A model generated the notes under the pieces. It saw only the letters and a list, made by a program, of their open reading frames with translations, did not search any database and was not told the DNA's origin. Positions 31,001 through 43,173 of a DNA stretch of 64,000 bases are shown in pieces (position 1 is the first letter of the stretch; the number at the start of each line of letters is the position of its first letter). This DNA comes from Chrysogorgia sp. JL179-B06 (Eukaryota > Cnidaria > Anthozoa > Scleralcyonacea > Chrysogorgiidae). The stretch is from assembly GCA_035772405.1 (NCBI GenBank), contig JAYKKM010000115.1:1-64000 (forward strand). The letters run 5' to 3'. Made by a program: the position numbers and the translations under genes.

Positions 31001-34000
31001 GTAGCAATGCAGCAATGTAGCAATGCAGTATAGCAATGTAGCAATGCAATGCAATGTAGCAATGCAATGTAGCAATGCAATGCAATGTAGCAATGCAATG
31101 TAGCTATGCAATATAGCAATGTAGCAATGCAATGCAATGTAGCAATGCAATGTTGCAATGTAGCAATGCAATGTTGCAATGAAGCATTGCAATATTGCAA
31201 TGTAGCAATGCAATGTTGCAATGCAGCAATGCAATGTTGCAATGTAGCAATGCAATGTTGCAATGCAATGTAGCAATGCAATGGAATGTAGCAATGCAAT
31301 GCAATGCAGCAATGCAATGTTGCAATGTAGCAATGCAATGTTACAATGTAGAAATGCAATGTTGCAATATAGCAATGCAATGTTGCAATGTAGCAATGCA
31401 ATGTTGCAATGTAGCAATGCAATGTAGCAATGTAGCAATGCAATGTTGCAATGTAGCAATGCAATGTAGCAATGTAGCAATGCAATGTCGCAATGTAGCA
31501 ATGTAATGTTGCAATGTAGCAATGTTGCAATGTAGCAATGCAACGTTGCAATGTAATAATGCAATGTTGTAATGTAATAATGCAATGTTGCAATGTAGGA
31601 ATGCAATGATGCAATGTAGCAATGCAATGTTGCAATGTAGCAATGCAATTTTGCAATGTAGCAATGCAATGTTGCAATGTAGCAATGCAATGTTGCAATG
31701 TAGCAATGCAATGTTGCAATGTAGCAATGCAATGTTGCAATGTAGCAATGCAATGTTGCAATGTAGCAATGCAATGTTGCAATGTAGCAATGCAATTTAG
31801 CAATGCAATGTTTCAATGTAGCAATGCAATATTGCTGTAGCAATGCAATGTAGCAATGTAGCAATGCAATGTTGCAATGTAGCAATACAATGGTGCAATG
31901 TAGCAATGCAATGCTGCAATGCAGCAATGCAATGTTGCAATATAGCAATGCAATTTTGCAATGTAGCAATGCAATGTTGCAATGTAGCAATGCAATGTTG
32001 CAATGTAGCAATGCAATGTTGCAATGTAGCAATGCAATGTTGCAATGTAGCAATGCAATGTTGCAATGTAGCAATGCAATGTTGCAATGTAGCAATGCAA
32101 TGTTGCAATGTAGCAATGCAATTTAGCAATGCAATGTTGCAATGTAGCAATGCAATATTGCAATGTAGCAATGCAATGTTGCAATGTAGCAATGCAATGT
32201 TGCAATGTAGCAATGCAATGTTGCAATGTAGCAATGCAATGTTGCAATGTAGCAATGCAATGTTGCAATGTAGCAATGCAATGTTTCAATATAGCAATGC
32301 AATGTTGCAATGTAGCAATGCAATGTAGCAATGCAGCAATGCAATGTTGCAATGTAGCAATACAATGGTGCAATGTAGCAATGCAATGTTGAAATGTAGC
32401 AATGCAATGTTGCAATGTAGCAATGCAATGTAGCAATGCAGCAATGCAATGTAGTAATGTAGCAATGCAATGTAGCAATGCAATGCAGGAATGCAATGCA
32501 ATGTAGCAATGCAATGTAGCAATGCAGCAATGCAATGTAGTAATGTAGAAATGCAATGTAGAAATGCAATGCAGCAATGCAATGCAATGTAGCAATGCAA
32601 TGTAGCAATGTAGCAATGCAATGTAGCAATGTAGCAATGCAATGTAGCAATGCAATGCGATCTAGAAATGCAATGCAATGTAGCAATGCAATGTAGCAAT
32701 GTAGCAATGTAGCAATGCAATATAGCAATGTAGCAATGCAATGCAATGCGATGTAGAAATGCAATGCAATGAAGCAATGTAGCAATGCAGCAATGTAGCA
32801 ATGCAGTATAGCAATGTAGCAATGCAATGCAATGTAGCAATGCAATGTAGCAATGCAATGCAATATAGCTATGCAATGTAGCTATGCAATATAGCAATGT
32901 AGCAATGCAATGCAATGTAGCAATGCAATGTAGCAATGCAATGTTGCAATGCAGCAATGCAATGTAGCAATGCAATTTTGCAATGTAGCAATGCAATGTT
33001 GCAATATAGCAATGCAATGTTGCAATGTAGCAATGCAATGTTGCGATGTGGCAATGCAATGTTGCTATGTAGCAATGCAATGTTGCAATGTAGCAATGCA
33101 ATGTTGCAATGTAGCAATGCAATTTAGCAATGCAATGTTTCAATGTAGCAATGCAATATTGCTGTAGCAATGCAATGTAGCAATGTAGCAATGCAATGTA
33201 GCAATACAATGGTGCAATGTAGCAATGCAATGCTGCAATGCAGCAATGCAATGTTGCAATATAGCAATGCAATTTTGCAATGTAGCAATGCAATGTTGCA
33301 ATGTAGCAATGCAATGTTGCAATGTAGCAATGCAATGTTGCAATGTAGCAATACAATGTTGCAATGTAGCAATGCAATGTTGCAATGTAGCAATGCAATG
33401 TTGCAATGTAGCAATGCAATGTTGCAATGTAGCAATGCAATTTAGCAATGCAATGTTGCAATGTAGCAATGCAATATTGCAATGTAGCAATGCAATGTTG
33501 CAATGTAGCAATGCAATGTTGCAATGTAGCAATGCAATGTTGCAATGTAGCAATGCAATGTTGCAATGTAGCAATGCAATGTTGCAATGTAGCAATGCAA
33601 TGTTTCAATGTAGCAATGCAATGTTGCAATGTAGCAATGCAATGTAGCAATGCAGCAATGCAATGTTGCAATGTAGCAATGCAATGTTGCAATGTAGCAA
33701 TGCAATGTTGAAATGTAGCAATGCAATGTTGCAATGTAGCAATGCAATGTAGCAATGCAGCAATGCAATGTAGCAATGTAGCAATGCAATGTAGCAATGC
33801 AATGTAGCAATGCAATGCAATGTAGCAATGCAATGTAGCAATGTAGCAATGCAATGTAGTAATGTAGAAATGCAATGTAGAAATGCAATGCAGCAATGCA
33901 TTGCAATGTAGCAATGCAATGTAGCAATGTAGCAATGCAATGTAGCAATGTAGCAATGCAATGCGATCTAGAAATGCAATGCAATGTAGCAATGCAATGT

Positions 34001-37000
34001 AGCAATGTAGCAATGTAGCAATGCAATATAGCAATGTAGCAATGCAATGCAATGCGATGTAGAAATGCAATGCAATGAAGCAATGTAGCAATGCAGTATA
34101 GCAATGTAGCAATGCAATGCAATGTAGCAATGCAATGTAGCTATGCAATATAGCAATGTAGAAATGCAATGCAATGTAGCAATGCAATGTAGCAATGCAA
34201 TGTTGCAATGTAGCAATGCAATGTTGCAATGAAGCATTGCAATATTGCAATGTAGCAATGCAATGTTGCAATGCAGCAATGCAATGTTGCAATGTAGCAA
34301 TGCAATTTTGCAATGTAGCAATGCAATGTTGCAATGTAGCAATGCAATGTTGCAATGTAGCAATGCAATGTTGCAATGTAGCAATGCAATGTTGCTATGT
34401 AGCAATGCAATGTTGCTATGTAGCAATGCAATGTTGCAATGTAGCAATGCAATTTAGCAATGCAATGTTTCAATGTAGCAATGCAATATTGCTGTAGCAA
34501 TGCAATGTAGCAATGTAGCAATGCAATGTTGCAATGTAGCAATACAATGGTGCAATGTAGCAATGCAATGCTGCAATGTAGCAATGCAATGTTGCAATGT
34601 AGCAATGAAATTTTGCAATGTAGCAATGCAATGTTGCAATGTAGCAATGCAATGTTGCAATGTAGCAATGCAATGTTGCGATGTGGCAATGCAATGTTGC
34701 AATGTAGCAATGCAATGTTGCAATGTAGCAATGCAATGTTGCTATGTAGCAATGCAATGTTGCAATGTAGCAATGCAATTTAGCAATGCAATGTTGCAAT
34801 GTAGCAATGCAATATTGCAATGTAGCAATGCAATGTTGCAATGTAGCAATGCAATGTTGCAATGTAGCAATGCAATGTTGCAATGTAGCAATGCAATGTT
34901 GCAATGTAGCAATGCAATGTTGCAATGTAGCAATGCAATGTTTCAATATAGCAATGCAATGTAGCAATGCAATGTTGCAATGTAGCAATGCAATGGTGCA
35001 ATGTAGCAATGCAATGGTGCAATGTAGCAATGCAATGTTGCAATGTAGCAATGCAATGTTGCAATGTAGCAATGCAATGTAGCAATGCAGCAATGCAATG
35101 TAGTAATGTAGCAATGCAATGTAGCAATGCAATGCAGGAATGCAATGCAATGTAGCAATGCAATGTAGCAATGCAGCAATGCAATGTAGTAATGTAGAAA
35201 TGCAATGTAGAAATGCAATGCAGCAATGCAATGCAGCAATGCAATGCAATGTAGCAATGCAATGTAGCAATGTAGCAATGCAATGTAGCAATGTAGCAAT
35301 GCAATGTAGCAATGCAATGCGATCTAGAAATGCAATGCAATGTAGGAATGCAATGTAGCAATGTAGCAATGCAGCAATGTAGCAATGCAATATAGCAATG
35401 TAGCAATGCAATGCAATGCAATGTAGCAATGCAATGCAATGTAGCAATGCAATGCAATGTAGCAATGCAATGTAGCTATGCAATGCAATGTAGCAATGCA
35501 ATGCAATGTAGCAATGCAATATTGCAATGTAGCAATGCAATGTTGCAATGTAGCAATGCAATGTTGCAATGTAGCATTGCAATATTGCAATGTAGCAATG
35601 CAATATTGCAATGCAGCAATGCAATGTTGCAATGTAGCAATGCAATTTTGCAATGTAGCAATGCAATGTTGCAATGTAGCAATGCAATTTTGCAATGTAG
35701 CAATGCAATGTTGCAATGTAGCAATGCAATGTTGCAATGTAGCAATGCAATGTTGCAATGTAGCAATGCAATGTTGCAATGTAGCAATGCAATGTTGCAA
35801 TGTAGCAATGCAATGTTGCAATGTAGCAATGCAATTTAGCAATGCAATATTGCAATGTAGCAATGCAAATTGCAATGTAGCAATGCAATGTTGCAATGTA
35901 GCAATACAATGTTGCAATGTAGCAATGCAATATAGCAATGTAGCAATGCAATGCAATGTAGCAATGCAATGTAGCAATGTAGCAATGCAATGTAGCAATG
36001 CAATGTTGCAATGTAGCAATGCAATGTTGCAATGTAGCAATGCAATGTTGCAATGTAGCAATGCAATGTTGCAATTTAGCAATGCAATGTTGCAATGTAG
36101 CAATGCAATATTGCAATGTACCAATGCAATGTTGCAATGTAGCAATGCAATGTTGCAATGTAGCAATGCAATGTTGCAATGTAGCAATGCAATGTTGCAA
36201 TGTAGCAATGCAATGTTGCAATGTAGCAATGCAATGTTTCAATATAGCAATGCAATGTTGCAATGTAGCAATGCAATGTAGCAATGCAGCAATGCAATGT
36301 TGCAATGTAGCAATACAATGGTGCAATGTAGCAATGCAATGTTGAAATGTAGCAATGCAATGTTGCAATGTAGCAATGCAATGTAGCAATGCAGCAATGC
36401 AATGTAGTAATGTAGCAATGCAATGTAGCAATGCAATGCAGGAATGCAATGCAATGTAGCAATGCAATGTAGCAATGCAGCAATGCAATGTAGTAATGTA
36501 GAAATGCAATGTAGAAATGCAATGCAGCAATGCAATGCAATGTAGCAATGCAATGTAGCAATGTAGCAATGCAATGTAGCAATGTAGCAATGCAATGCGA
36601 TCTAGAAATGCAATGCAATGTAGCAATGCAATGTAGCAATGTAGCAATGTAGCAATGCAATATAGCAATGTAGCAATGCAATGCAATGCGATGTAGAAAT
36701 GCAATGCAATGAAGCAATGTAGCAATGCAGTATAGCAATGTAGCAATGCAATGCAATGTAGCAATGCAATGTAGCTATGCAATATAGCAATGTAGAAATG
36801 CAATGCAATGTAGCAATGCAATGTTGCAATGTAGCAATGCAATGTTGCAATGTAGCAATGCAATGTTGCAATGAAGCATTGCAATATTGCAATGTAGCAA
36901 TGCAATGTTGCAATGCAGCAATGCAATGTTGCAATGTAGCAATGCAATTTTGCAATGTAGCAATGCAATGTTGCAATATAGCAATGCAATGTTGTAATGT

Positions 37001-38785
37001 AGCAATGCAATGTTGCGATGTGGCAATGCAATGTTGCTATGTAGCAATGCAATGTTGCAATGTAGCAATGCAATGTTGCAATGTAGCAATGCAATTTAGC
37101 AATGCAATGTTTCAATGTAGCAATGCAATATTGCTGTAGCAATGCAATGTAGCAATGTAGCAATGCAATGTTGCAATGTAGCAATACAATGGTGCAATGT
37201 AGCAATGCAATGCTGCAATGCAGCAATGCAATGTTGCAATATAGCAATGAAATTTTGCAATGTAGCAATGCAATGTTGCAATATAGCAATGCAATGTTGC
37301 AAAGTAGCAATGCAATGTTGCGATGTGGCAATGCAATGTTGCTATGTAGCAATGCAATGTTGCAATGTAGCAATGCAATGTTGCTATGTAGCAATGCAAT
37401 GTTGCAATGTAGCAATGCAATTTAGCAATGCAATGTTGCAATGTAGCAATGCAATATTGCAATGTAGCAATGCAATGTTGCAATGTAGCAATGCAATGTT
37501 GCAATGTAGCAATGCAATGTTGCAATGTAGCAATGCAATGTTGCAATGTAGCAATGCAATGTTGCAATGTAGCAATGCAATGTTTCAATATAGCAATGCA
37601 ATGTTGCAATGTAGCAATGCAATGTAGCAATGCAGCAATGCAATGTTGCAATGTAGCAATACAATGGTGCAATGTAGCAATGCAATGTTGAAATGTAGCA
37701 ATGCAATGTTGCAATGTAGCAATGCAATGTAGCAATGCAGCAATGCAATGTAGTAATGTAGCAATGCAATGTAGCAATGCAATGCAGGAATGCAATGCAA
37801 TGTAGCAATGCAATGTAGCAATGCAGCAATGCAATGTAGTAATGTAGAAATGCAATGTAGAAATGCAATGCAGCAATGCAATGCAGCAATGCAATGCAAT
37901 GTAGCAATGCAATGTAGCAATGTAGCAATGCAATGTAGCAATGTAGCAATGCAATGTAGCAATGCAATGCGATCTAGAAATGCAATGCAATGTAGGAATG
38001 CAATGTAGCAATGTAGCAATGCAGCAATGTAGCAATGCAATATAGCAATGTAGCAATGCAATGCAATGCAATGTAGCAATGCAATGCAATGTAGCAATGC
38101 AATGCAATGTAGCAATGCAATGTAGCTATGCAATGCAATGTAGCAATGCAATGCAATGTAGCAATGCAATATTGCAATGTAGCAATGCAATGTTGCAATG
38201 TAGCAATGCAATGTTCAATGTAGCATTGCAATATTGCAATGTAGCAATGCGATATTGCAATGCAGCAATGCAATGTTGCAATGTAGCAATGCAATTTTGC
38301 AATGTAGCAATGCAATGTTGCAATATAGCAATGCAATTTTGCAATATAGCAATGCAATGTTGCGATGTGGCAATGCAATGTTGCTATGTAGCAATGCAAT
38401 GTTGCAATGTAGCAATGCAATGTTGCTATGTAGCAATGCAATGTTGCAATGTAGCAATGCAATGTTGCAATGTAGCAATGCAATTTAGCAATGCAATATT
38501 GCAATGTAGCAATGCAAATTGCAATGTAGCAATGCAATGTTGCAATGTAGCAATACAATGTTGCAATGTAGCAATGCAATATAGCAATGTAGCAATGCAA
38601 TGCAATGTAGCAATGCAATGTAGCAATGTAGCAATGCAATGTAGCAATGCAATGTTGCAATGTAGCAATGCAATGTTGCAATGTAGCAATGCAATGTTGC
38701 AATGTAGCAATGCAATGTTGCAATGTAGCAATGCAATGTTGCAATGAAACATTGCAATATTGCAATGTAGCAATAATAATAATAA

Positions 38786-38917
38786 CTAGTCCTGGGGTTT
38801 CCCCCGTTGACTCCGCAATGTCATTGAAAACACAGTTCTCTTAGGTTTTGGCATTTCACCCATCCTGATGTAATTCATCCTCGATATGTGTCCCACAAAC
38901 GTCGCTTTTCTTCGGAT
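38786..38917 (-). mobile_element. Non-LTR retrotransposon fragment (C-terminal end of reverse transcriptase)
   Basis: About 130 bp of non-satellite DNA sits inside the array. On the minus strand it has one open frame ending in TAG at 38,788-38,786. It reads RRKATFVGHISRMNYIRMGE and then a basic, Pro/Lys-rich tail. That is the style of the region just after the RT thumb in many LINE proteins (Arg-rich, Gly-His, Arg-Met, then Gly-Arg/Lys-Pro). The stop is followed on that strand by a (TTA)n tail at 38,785-38,772, as expected of a severely 5'-truncated LINE. Family assignment is from pattern memory; the fragment is too short to name a clade. Confidence 0.6.
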
Positions 38918-41900
38918 CAATGCAATGCAGCAATGCAATGTTGCAATGTAGCAATGCAATTTTGCAATGTAGCAATGCAATGTTGCAACATAGCAATGCA
39001 ATGTTGCAATGTAGCAATGCAATGTTGCGATGTGTCATTGCAATGTTGCTATGTAGCAATGCAATGTTGCAATGTAGCAATGCAATGTTGCTATGTAGCA
39101 ATGCAATGTTGCAATGTAGCAATGCAATTTAGCAATGCAATGTTTCAATGTAGCAATGCAATATTGCTGTAGCAATGCAATATTGCTGTAGCAATGCAAT
39201 GTAGCAATGTAGCAATGCAATGTTGCAAAGTAGCAATACAATGGTGCAATGTAGCAATGCAATGTTGCAATGTAGCAATGCAATGTTGCAATGTAGCATT
39301 GCAATGTTGCAATTTAGCAATGCAATGTTGCAATGTAGCAATGCAATGTTGCAATGTAGCAATGCAATGTTGCAATGTAGCAATGTAGCAATGCAATATA
39401 GCAATGTAGCAATGCAATGTAGCAATGTAGCAATGCAATGTATCAAATAGCAATGTAATGTAGCAATGTAGCAATGTAATGTAGCAATGTAATGTAGCAA
39501 TGTAATTTAGCAATGTAGCAATGCAATGTACAATGCAACGTAGCAATGTAGCAATGCATTGTAGCAATGTAGCAATGCAATGTTGCAATGTAGCAATGCA
39601 ATGGTGCGATCTATGCAATGCAATGGTGCAATGTAGCAATGCAATGTAGCAATGCATTGTTGCAATGTAGCAATGCAATGTAGTAATGTAGAAATGCAAT
39701 GTAGAAATGCAATGCAGCAATGCAATGCAATGCAGCAATGCAATGCAATGTAGCAATGCAATGTAGCAATGTAGCAATGCAATGTAGCAATGTAGCAATG
39801 TAGCAATGCAATGTAGCAATGCAATGCGATCTAGAAATGCAATGCAATGTAGGAATACAATGTAGCAATGTAGCAATGCAGCAATGTAGCAATGCAATAT
39901 AGCAATGTAGCAATGCAATGCAATGTAGCAATGCAATGTAGCAATGCAATGCAATGTAGCAATGCAATGTTGCAATGTAGCAATGTAGCAATGCAATATA
40001 GCAATGTAGCAATGCAATGTAGCAATGTAGCAATGCAATGTATCAAATAGCAATGTAATGTAGCAATGTAGCAATGTAATGTAGCAATGTAATGTAGCAA
40101 TGTAATTTAGCAATGTAGCAATGCAATGTACAATGCAACGTAGCAATGTAGCAATGCATTGTAGCAATGTAGCAATGCAATGTTGCAATGTAGCAATGCA
40201 ATGGTGCGATCTATGCAATGCAATGGTGCAATGTAGCAATGCAATCTAGCAATGCATTGTTGCAATGTAGCAATGCAATGTTGTAATGTAGCAATGCAAT
40301 GTTGCAATGTAGCAATACAATGTAGCAATGTAGCAATGCAATGTAGTAATGTAGTAATGCAATGTTGCAATGTAGCAATGCAATGTTGCAATGTAGCAAT
40401 GCAATGTTGCAATGTAGCAATGCAATGTTGCAATGTAGCAATGCAATGTTGCAATGTAGCAATGCAATGTTGCAATGTAGCAATGCAATGTTGCAATGTA
40501 GCAATGTAGCAATGCAATATAGCAATGTAGCAATGCAATGTAGCAATGTAGCAATGCAATGTAGCAAATAGCAATGCAATGTAGCGATGTTATGTAGCAT
40601 TGTAATTTAGCAATGTAGCAATGCAATGTTAAATGCAACCTAGCAATGTAGCAATGCATTGTTGCAATGTAGAAATGCAATGTTGCAATGTAGCAATGCA
40701 ATGGTTCAATGTAGCAATGCAATGGTGCAATGTAGCAATGCAATGTAGCAATGCAATGTAGCAATGTAGCAATGCAATGTTGTAATGTAGCAATGCAATG
40801 TTGCAATGTAGCAATACAATGTAGCAATGTAGCAATGCAATGTAGTAATGTAGTAATACAATGTTGCAATGTAGCAATGCAATGTTGCAATGTAGCAATG
40901 CAATGTAGTAATGTAGCAATGCAATGTAGCAATGCAATGCAGGAATGCAATGCAATGTAGCAATGCAATGTAGCAATGCAGCAATGCAATGTAGTAATGT
41001 AGAAATGCAATGTAGAAATGCAATGCAGCAATGCAATGCAATGCAGCAATGCAATGCAATGTAGCAATGCAATGTAGCAATGTAGCAATGCAATGTAGCA
41101 ATGTAGCAATGTAGCAATGCAATGTAGCAATGCAATGCGATCTAGAAATGCAATGCAATGTAGGAATACAATGTAGCAATGTAGCAATGCAGCAATGTAG
41201 CAATGCAATATAGCAATGTAGCAATGCAATGCAATGTAGCAATGCAATGTAGCAATGCAATGCAATGTAGCAATGCAATGTAGCTATGAAATGCAATGTA
41301 GCAATGCAATGCAATGTAGCAATGCAATATTGCAATGTAGCAATGCAATGTTGCAATGTAGAAATGCAATGTTGCAATGTAGCATTGCAATATTGCAATG
41401 TAGCAATGCAATATTGCAATGCAGCAATGCAATGTTGCAATGTAGCAATGCAATTTTGCAATGTAGCAATGCAATGTTGCAATATAGCAATGCAATTTTG
41501 CAATATAGCAATGCAATGTTGCGATGTGGCAATGCAATGTTGCTATGTAGCAATGCAATGTTGCAATGTAGCAATGCAATGTTGCTATGTAGCAATGCAA
41601 TGTTGCAATGTAGCAATGCAATGTTGCAATGTAGCAATGTTGCTTTGTAGCAATGCAATATTGCAATGTAGCAATGCAATGTTGCAATGTAGCAATACAA
41701 TGTTGCAATGTAGCAATGCAATGTTGCAATGTAGCAATGCAATGTTGCAATGTAGGAATGCAATGTTTCAATATAGCAATGCAATTTTGCAATGTAGCAA
41801 TGTAATGTTGCAATGTAGCAATACAATGGTGCAATGTAGCAATGCAATGTTGCAATGTAGCAATGCAATGTTGCAATGTAGCATTGCAATGTTGCAATGT

Positions 41901-42250
41901 AGCAATGCAATGTTGCAATGTAGCAATGCAATGTTGCAATGTAGCAATGCAATGTAGCAATGTAGCAATGCAATGTAGTAATGTAGCAATGCAATGTAGC
42001 AATGCAATTTAGCAATGCAATGTAGCAATGTTGCACTGCAAAGTAGCAATGTAGCAATGCAATGTAGCAATGCAATGTAGCAATGCAGCAATGCAATGTA
42101 GTAATGTAGCAATGCAATGTAGCAATGCAATGCAGCAATGCAATGCAAAGTAAGAATGCAATGCAGCAATGCAGCAATGCAATGTAGTCATGTAGAAATG
42201 CAATGTAGCAATGCAATGCAGCAATGCAATGCAATGTAGCAAAACAAATG
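38918..42250. repeat. Giant modular satellite array, segment 2
   Basis: Continuation of the same 5/8-bp module array between the two retrotransposon fragments. It contains more one-off variants than segment 1, such as TATCAAATAGC and AATGGTGC, and the 600-bp duplication listed separately. The last 50 bases before the LINE are degraded. Confidence 0.95.
39361..40260. repeat. Near-identical 300-bp blocks 600 bp apart
   Basis: Bases 39,361-39,660 and 39,961-40,260 are the same except for one visible substitution (GCAATGTAGC against GCAATCTAGC). Both carry rare variants (TATCAAATAGC at 39,441 and 40,041, and GGTGCGATCTATGC). Weaker relatives of this block appear at 44.1, 44.6 and 45.3 kb. The high identity marks a recent local duplication. 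Confidence 0.9.
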
Positions 42251-42251
42251 A

Positions 42252-43031
42252 AGCAATGCAAAACTCAATGAAGAACTTGGAAATGTTCACCAATGGCTAA
42301 CAGCTAATAAACTTACTTTAAATGAAAAGAAAACCGAGTTTATGCTTATTGGCTCGAGATCTCGTCTTGCTTCAATCGAGAATAGTCCAGTACTGACACT
42401 AGAAGGTAGACATCTCAAACGTGTCTACTATAAAAAGTCACTTGGCATGATTCTTGATGAGCAGTTAAAGTGGGACAAACACAACGATGCACAATGTAAA
42501 AAGATCTCAATCAATATTGCTCTCTTGAAAAGAGCAAGATCATTTGTTCCTAGGCATACATTGATAAATATGTACAATGCATTTGTTTTGCCTCACTTTA
42601 ACTATTGCTCGACAATTTGGAACGATGGATCTTGTACCATAACTAATAAGCTATCAAAACTACAAAGGAGAGCTGCGCGTGTGATAACTTCAAGCACATA
42701 CGATATTCGTTCCACTCAAATTTTGCAAGACCTCAATTGGTTACCAATTGAGGTTGATTTAAAAAAGAGGGAAACAATTATGACATTTAAAGCTATAACC
42801 GGACAAGCGCCGAGTTATCTAACCGAATTATTTACTGAGTGTGAAAATAATTACTACGGTCTGAGAAGTAATAACACTAAATTTGCACTCCCAAAACCAA
42901 GGACTAATTTCCTAAAAAGAAGCTTTTCATATAGAGCGGCAAAATCGTGGAACGAATTACCTCATGATATAACTGACGATTTCAATAAGCTATCAGTTAA
43001 TACTTTTAAAAGGCGACTTGAAATAACCTAA
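42252..43031 (+). pseudogene. Reverse transcriptase C-terminal fragment (LINE, Jockey/CR1/L2-like)
   Basis: This is an open frame of 259 codons ending in TAA at 43,031. It has no start of its own: a TGA lies in frame at 42,249, where the satellite begins. The text includes a WLTANKLTLN stretch (end of the RT palm), a KTEFMLIGS turn, LGMILDEQLKWDKH (thumb start), FVLPHFNYCSTIWND and LQRRAARVIT. These are typical of the RT C-terminal region of Jockey-superfamily LINEs. The catalytic YADD box, the fingers, the endonuclease and ORF1 are missing, so it cannot encode an active enzyme. It is a dead-on-arrival copy whose remaining frame is still intact, so the insertion is not ancient. Confidence 0.85.
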
Positions 43032-43173
43032 TAATGGTATATTGTATTTTAAATGTTTAATTGTTTTGTATTATGCACGGCCCTTTTAAAATCAGTGATG
43101 TATATAGTTTTAATGTTAACACTGAATAGGCTACCGTGTAAAAAGAATTTTAATAAATAAATAAATAAATAAA
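42252..43173 (+). mobile_element. 5'-truncated non-LTR retrotransposon inserted in the satellite
   Basis: Unique sequence replaces the satellite here. It carries the C-terminal part of a LINE reverse transcriptase, a short 3' UTR (43,032-43,151) and an AATA-type simple tail (43,152-43,173) that runs straight back into satellite modules. Truncation at the 5' end plus a simple-repeat 3' tail is the normal signature of target-primed reverse transcription. A target-site duplication cannot be told apart because both flanks are satellite. Confidence 0.85.

Larger units (their letters stand above)
1..38771. repeat. Giant modular satellite array, segment 1
   Basis: The whole stretch is made of three modules, AATGC (5 bp), AATGTAGC (8 bp) and AATGTTGC (8 bp), with scattered point variants such as AATATAGC, AATGTCGC, AATGAAGC and AATGTGGC. 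The commonest orders give 13-bp (8+5) and 21-bp (8+5+8) units. No unique sequence is visible in it. The minus strand contains almost no TAA, TAG or TGA in any frame, so very long open frames arise, for example 2,011 codons at 16,387-22,422 reading as repeats of Leu-His-Cys-Asn-Ile-Ala-Leu. They are not credible genes. The array continues past the left edge of the window. Whether it is centromeric, subtelomeric or interstitial cannot be judged. Confidence 0.97.
31600..41300. repeat. Higher-order repeat, about 1.33-kb period
   Basis: The variant AATATTGCTGTAGC has its ATTGCTG at 31,831, 33,158, 34,488 and 37,130, giving steps of 1,327, 1,330 and 2 x 1,321 bp. A second marker, GCGATCTAGAAATGC, recurs near 32,657, 33,963, 35,330, 36,598 and 37,970, with spacing of roughly 1.27-1.37 kb. 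The block goes on past both retrotransposon insertions in degraded form. Confidence 0.8.
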
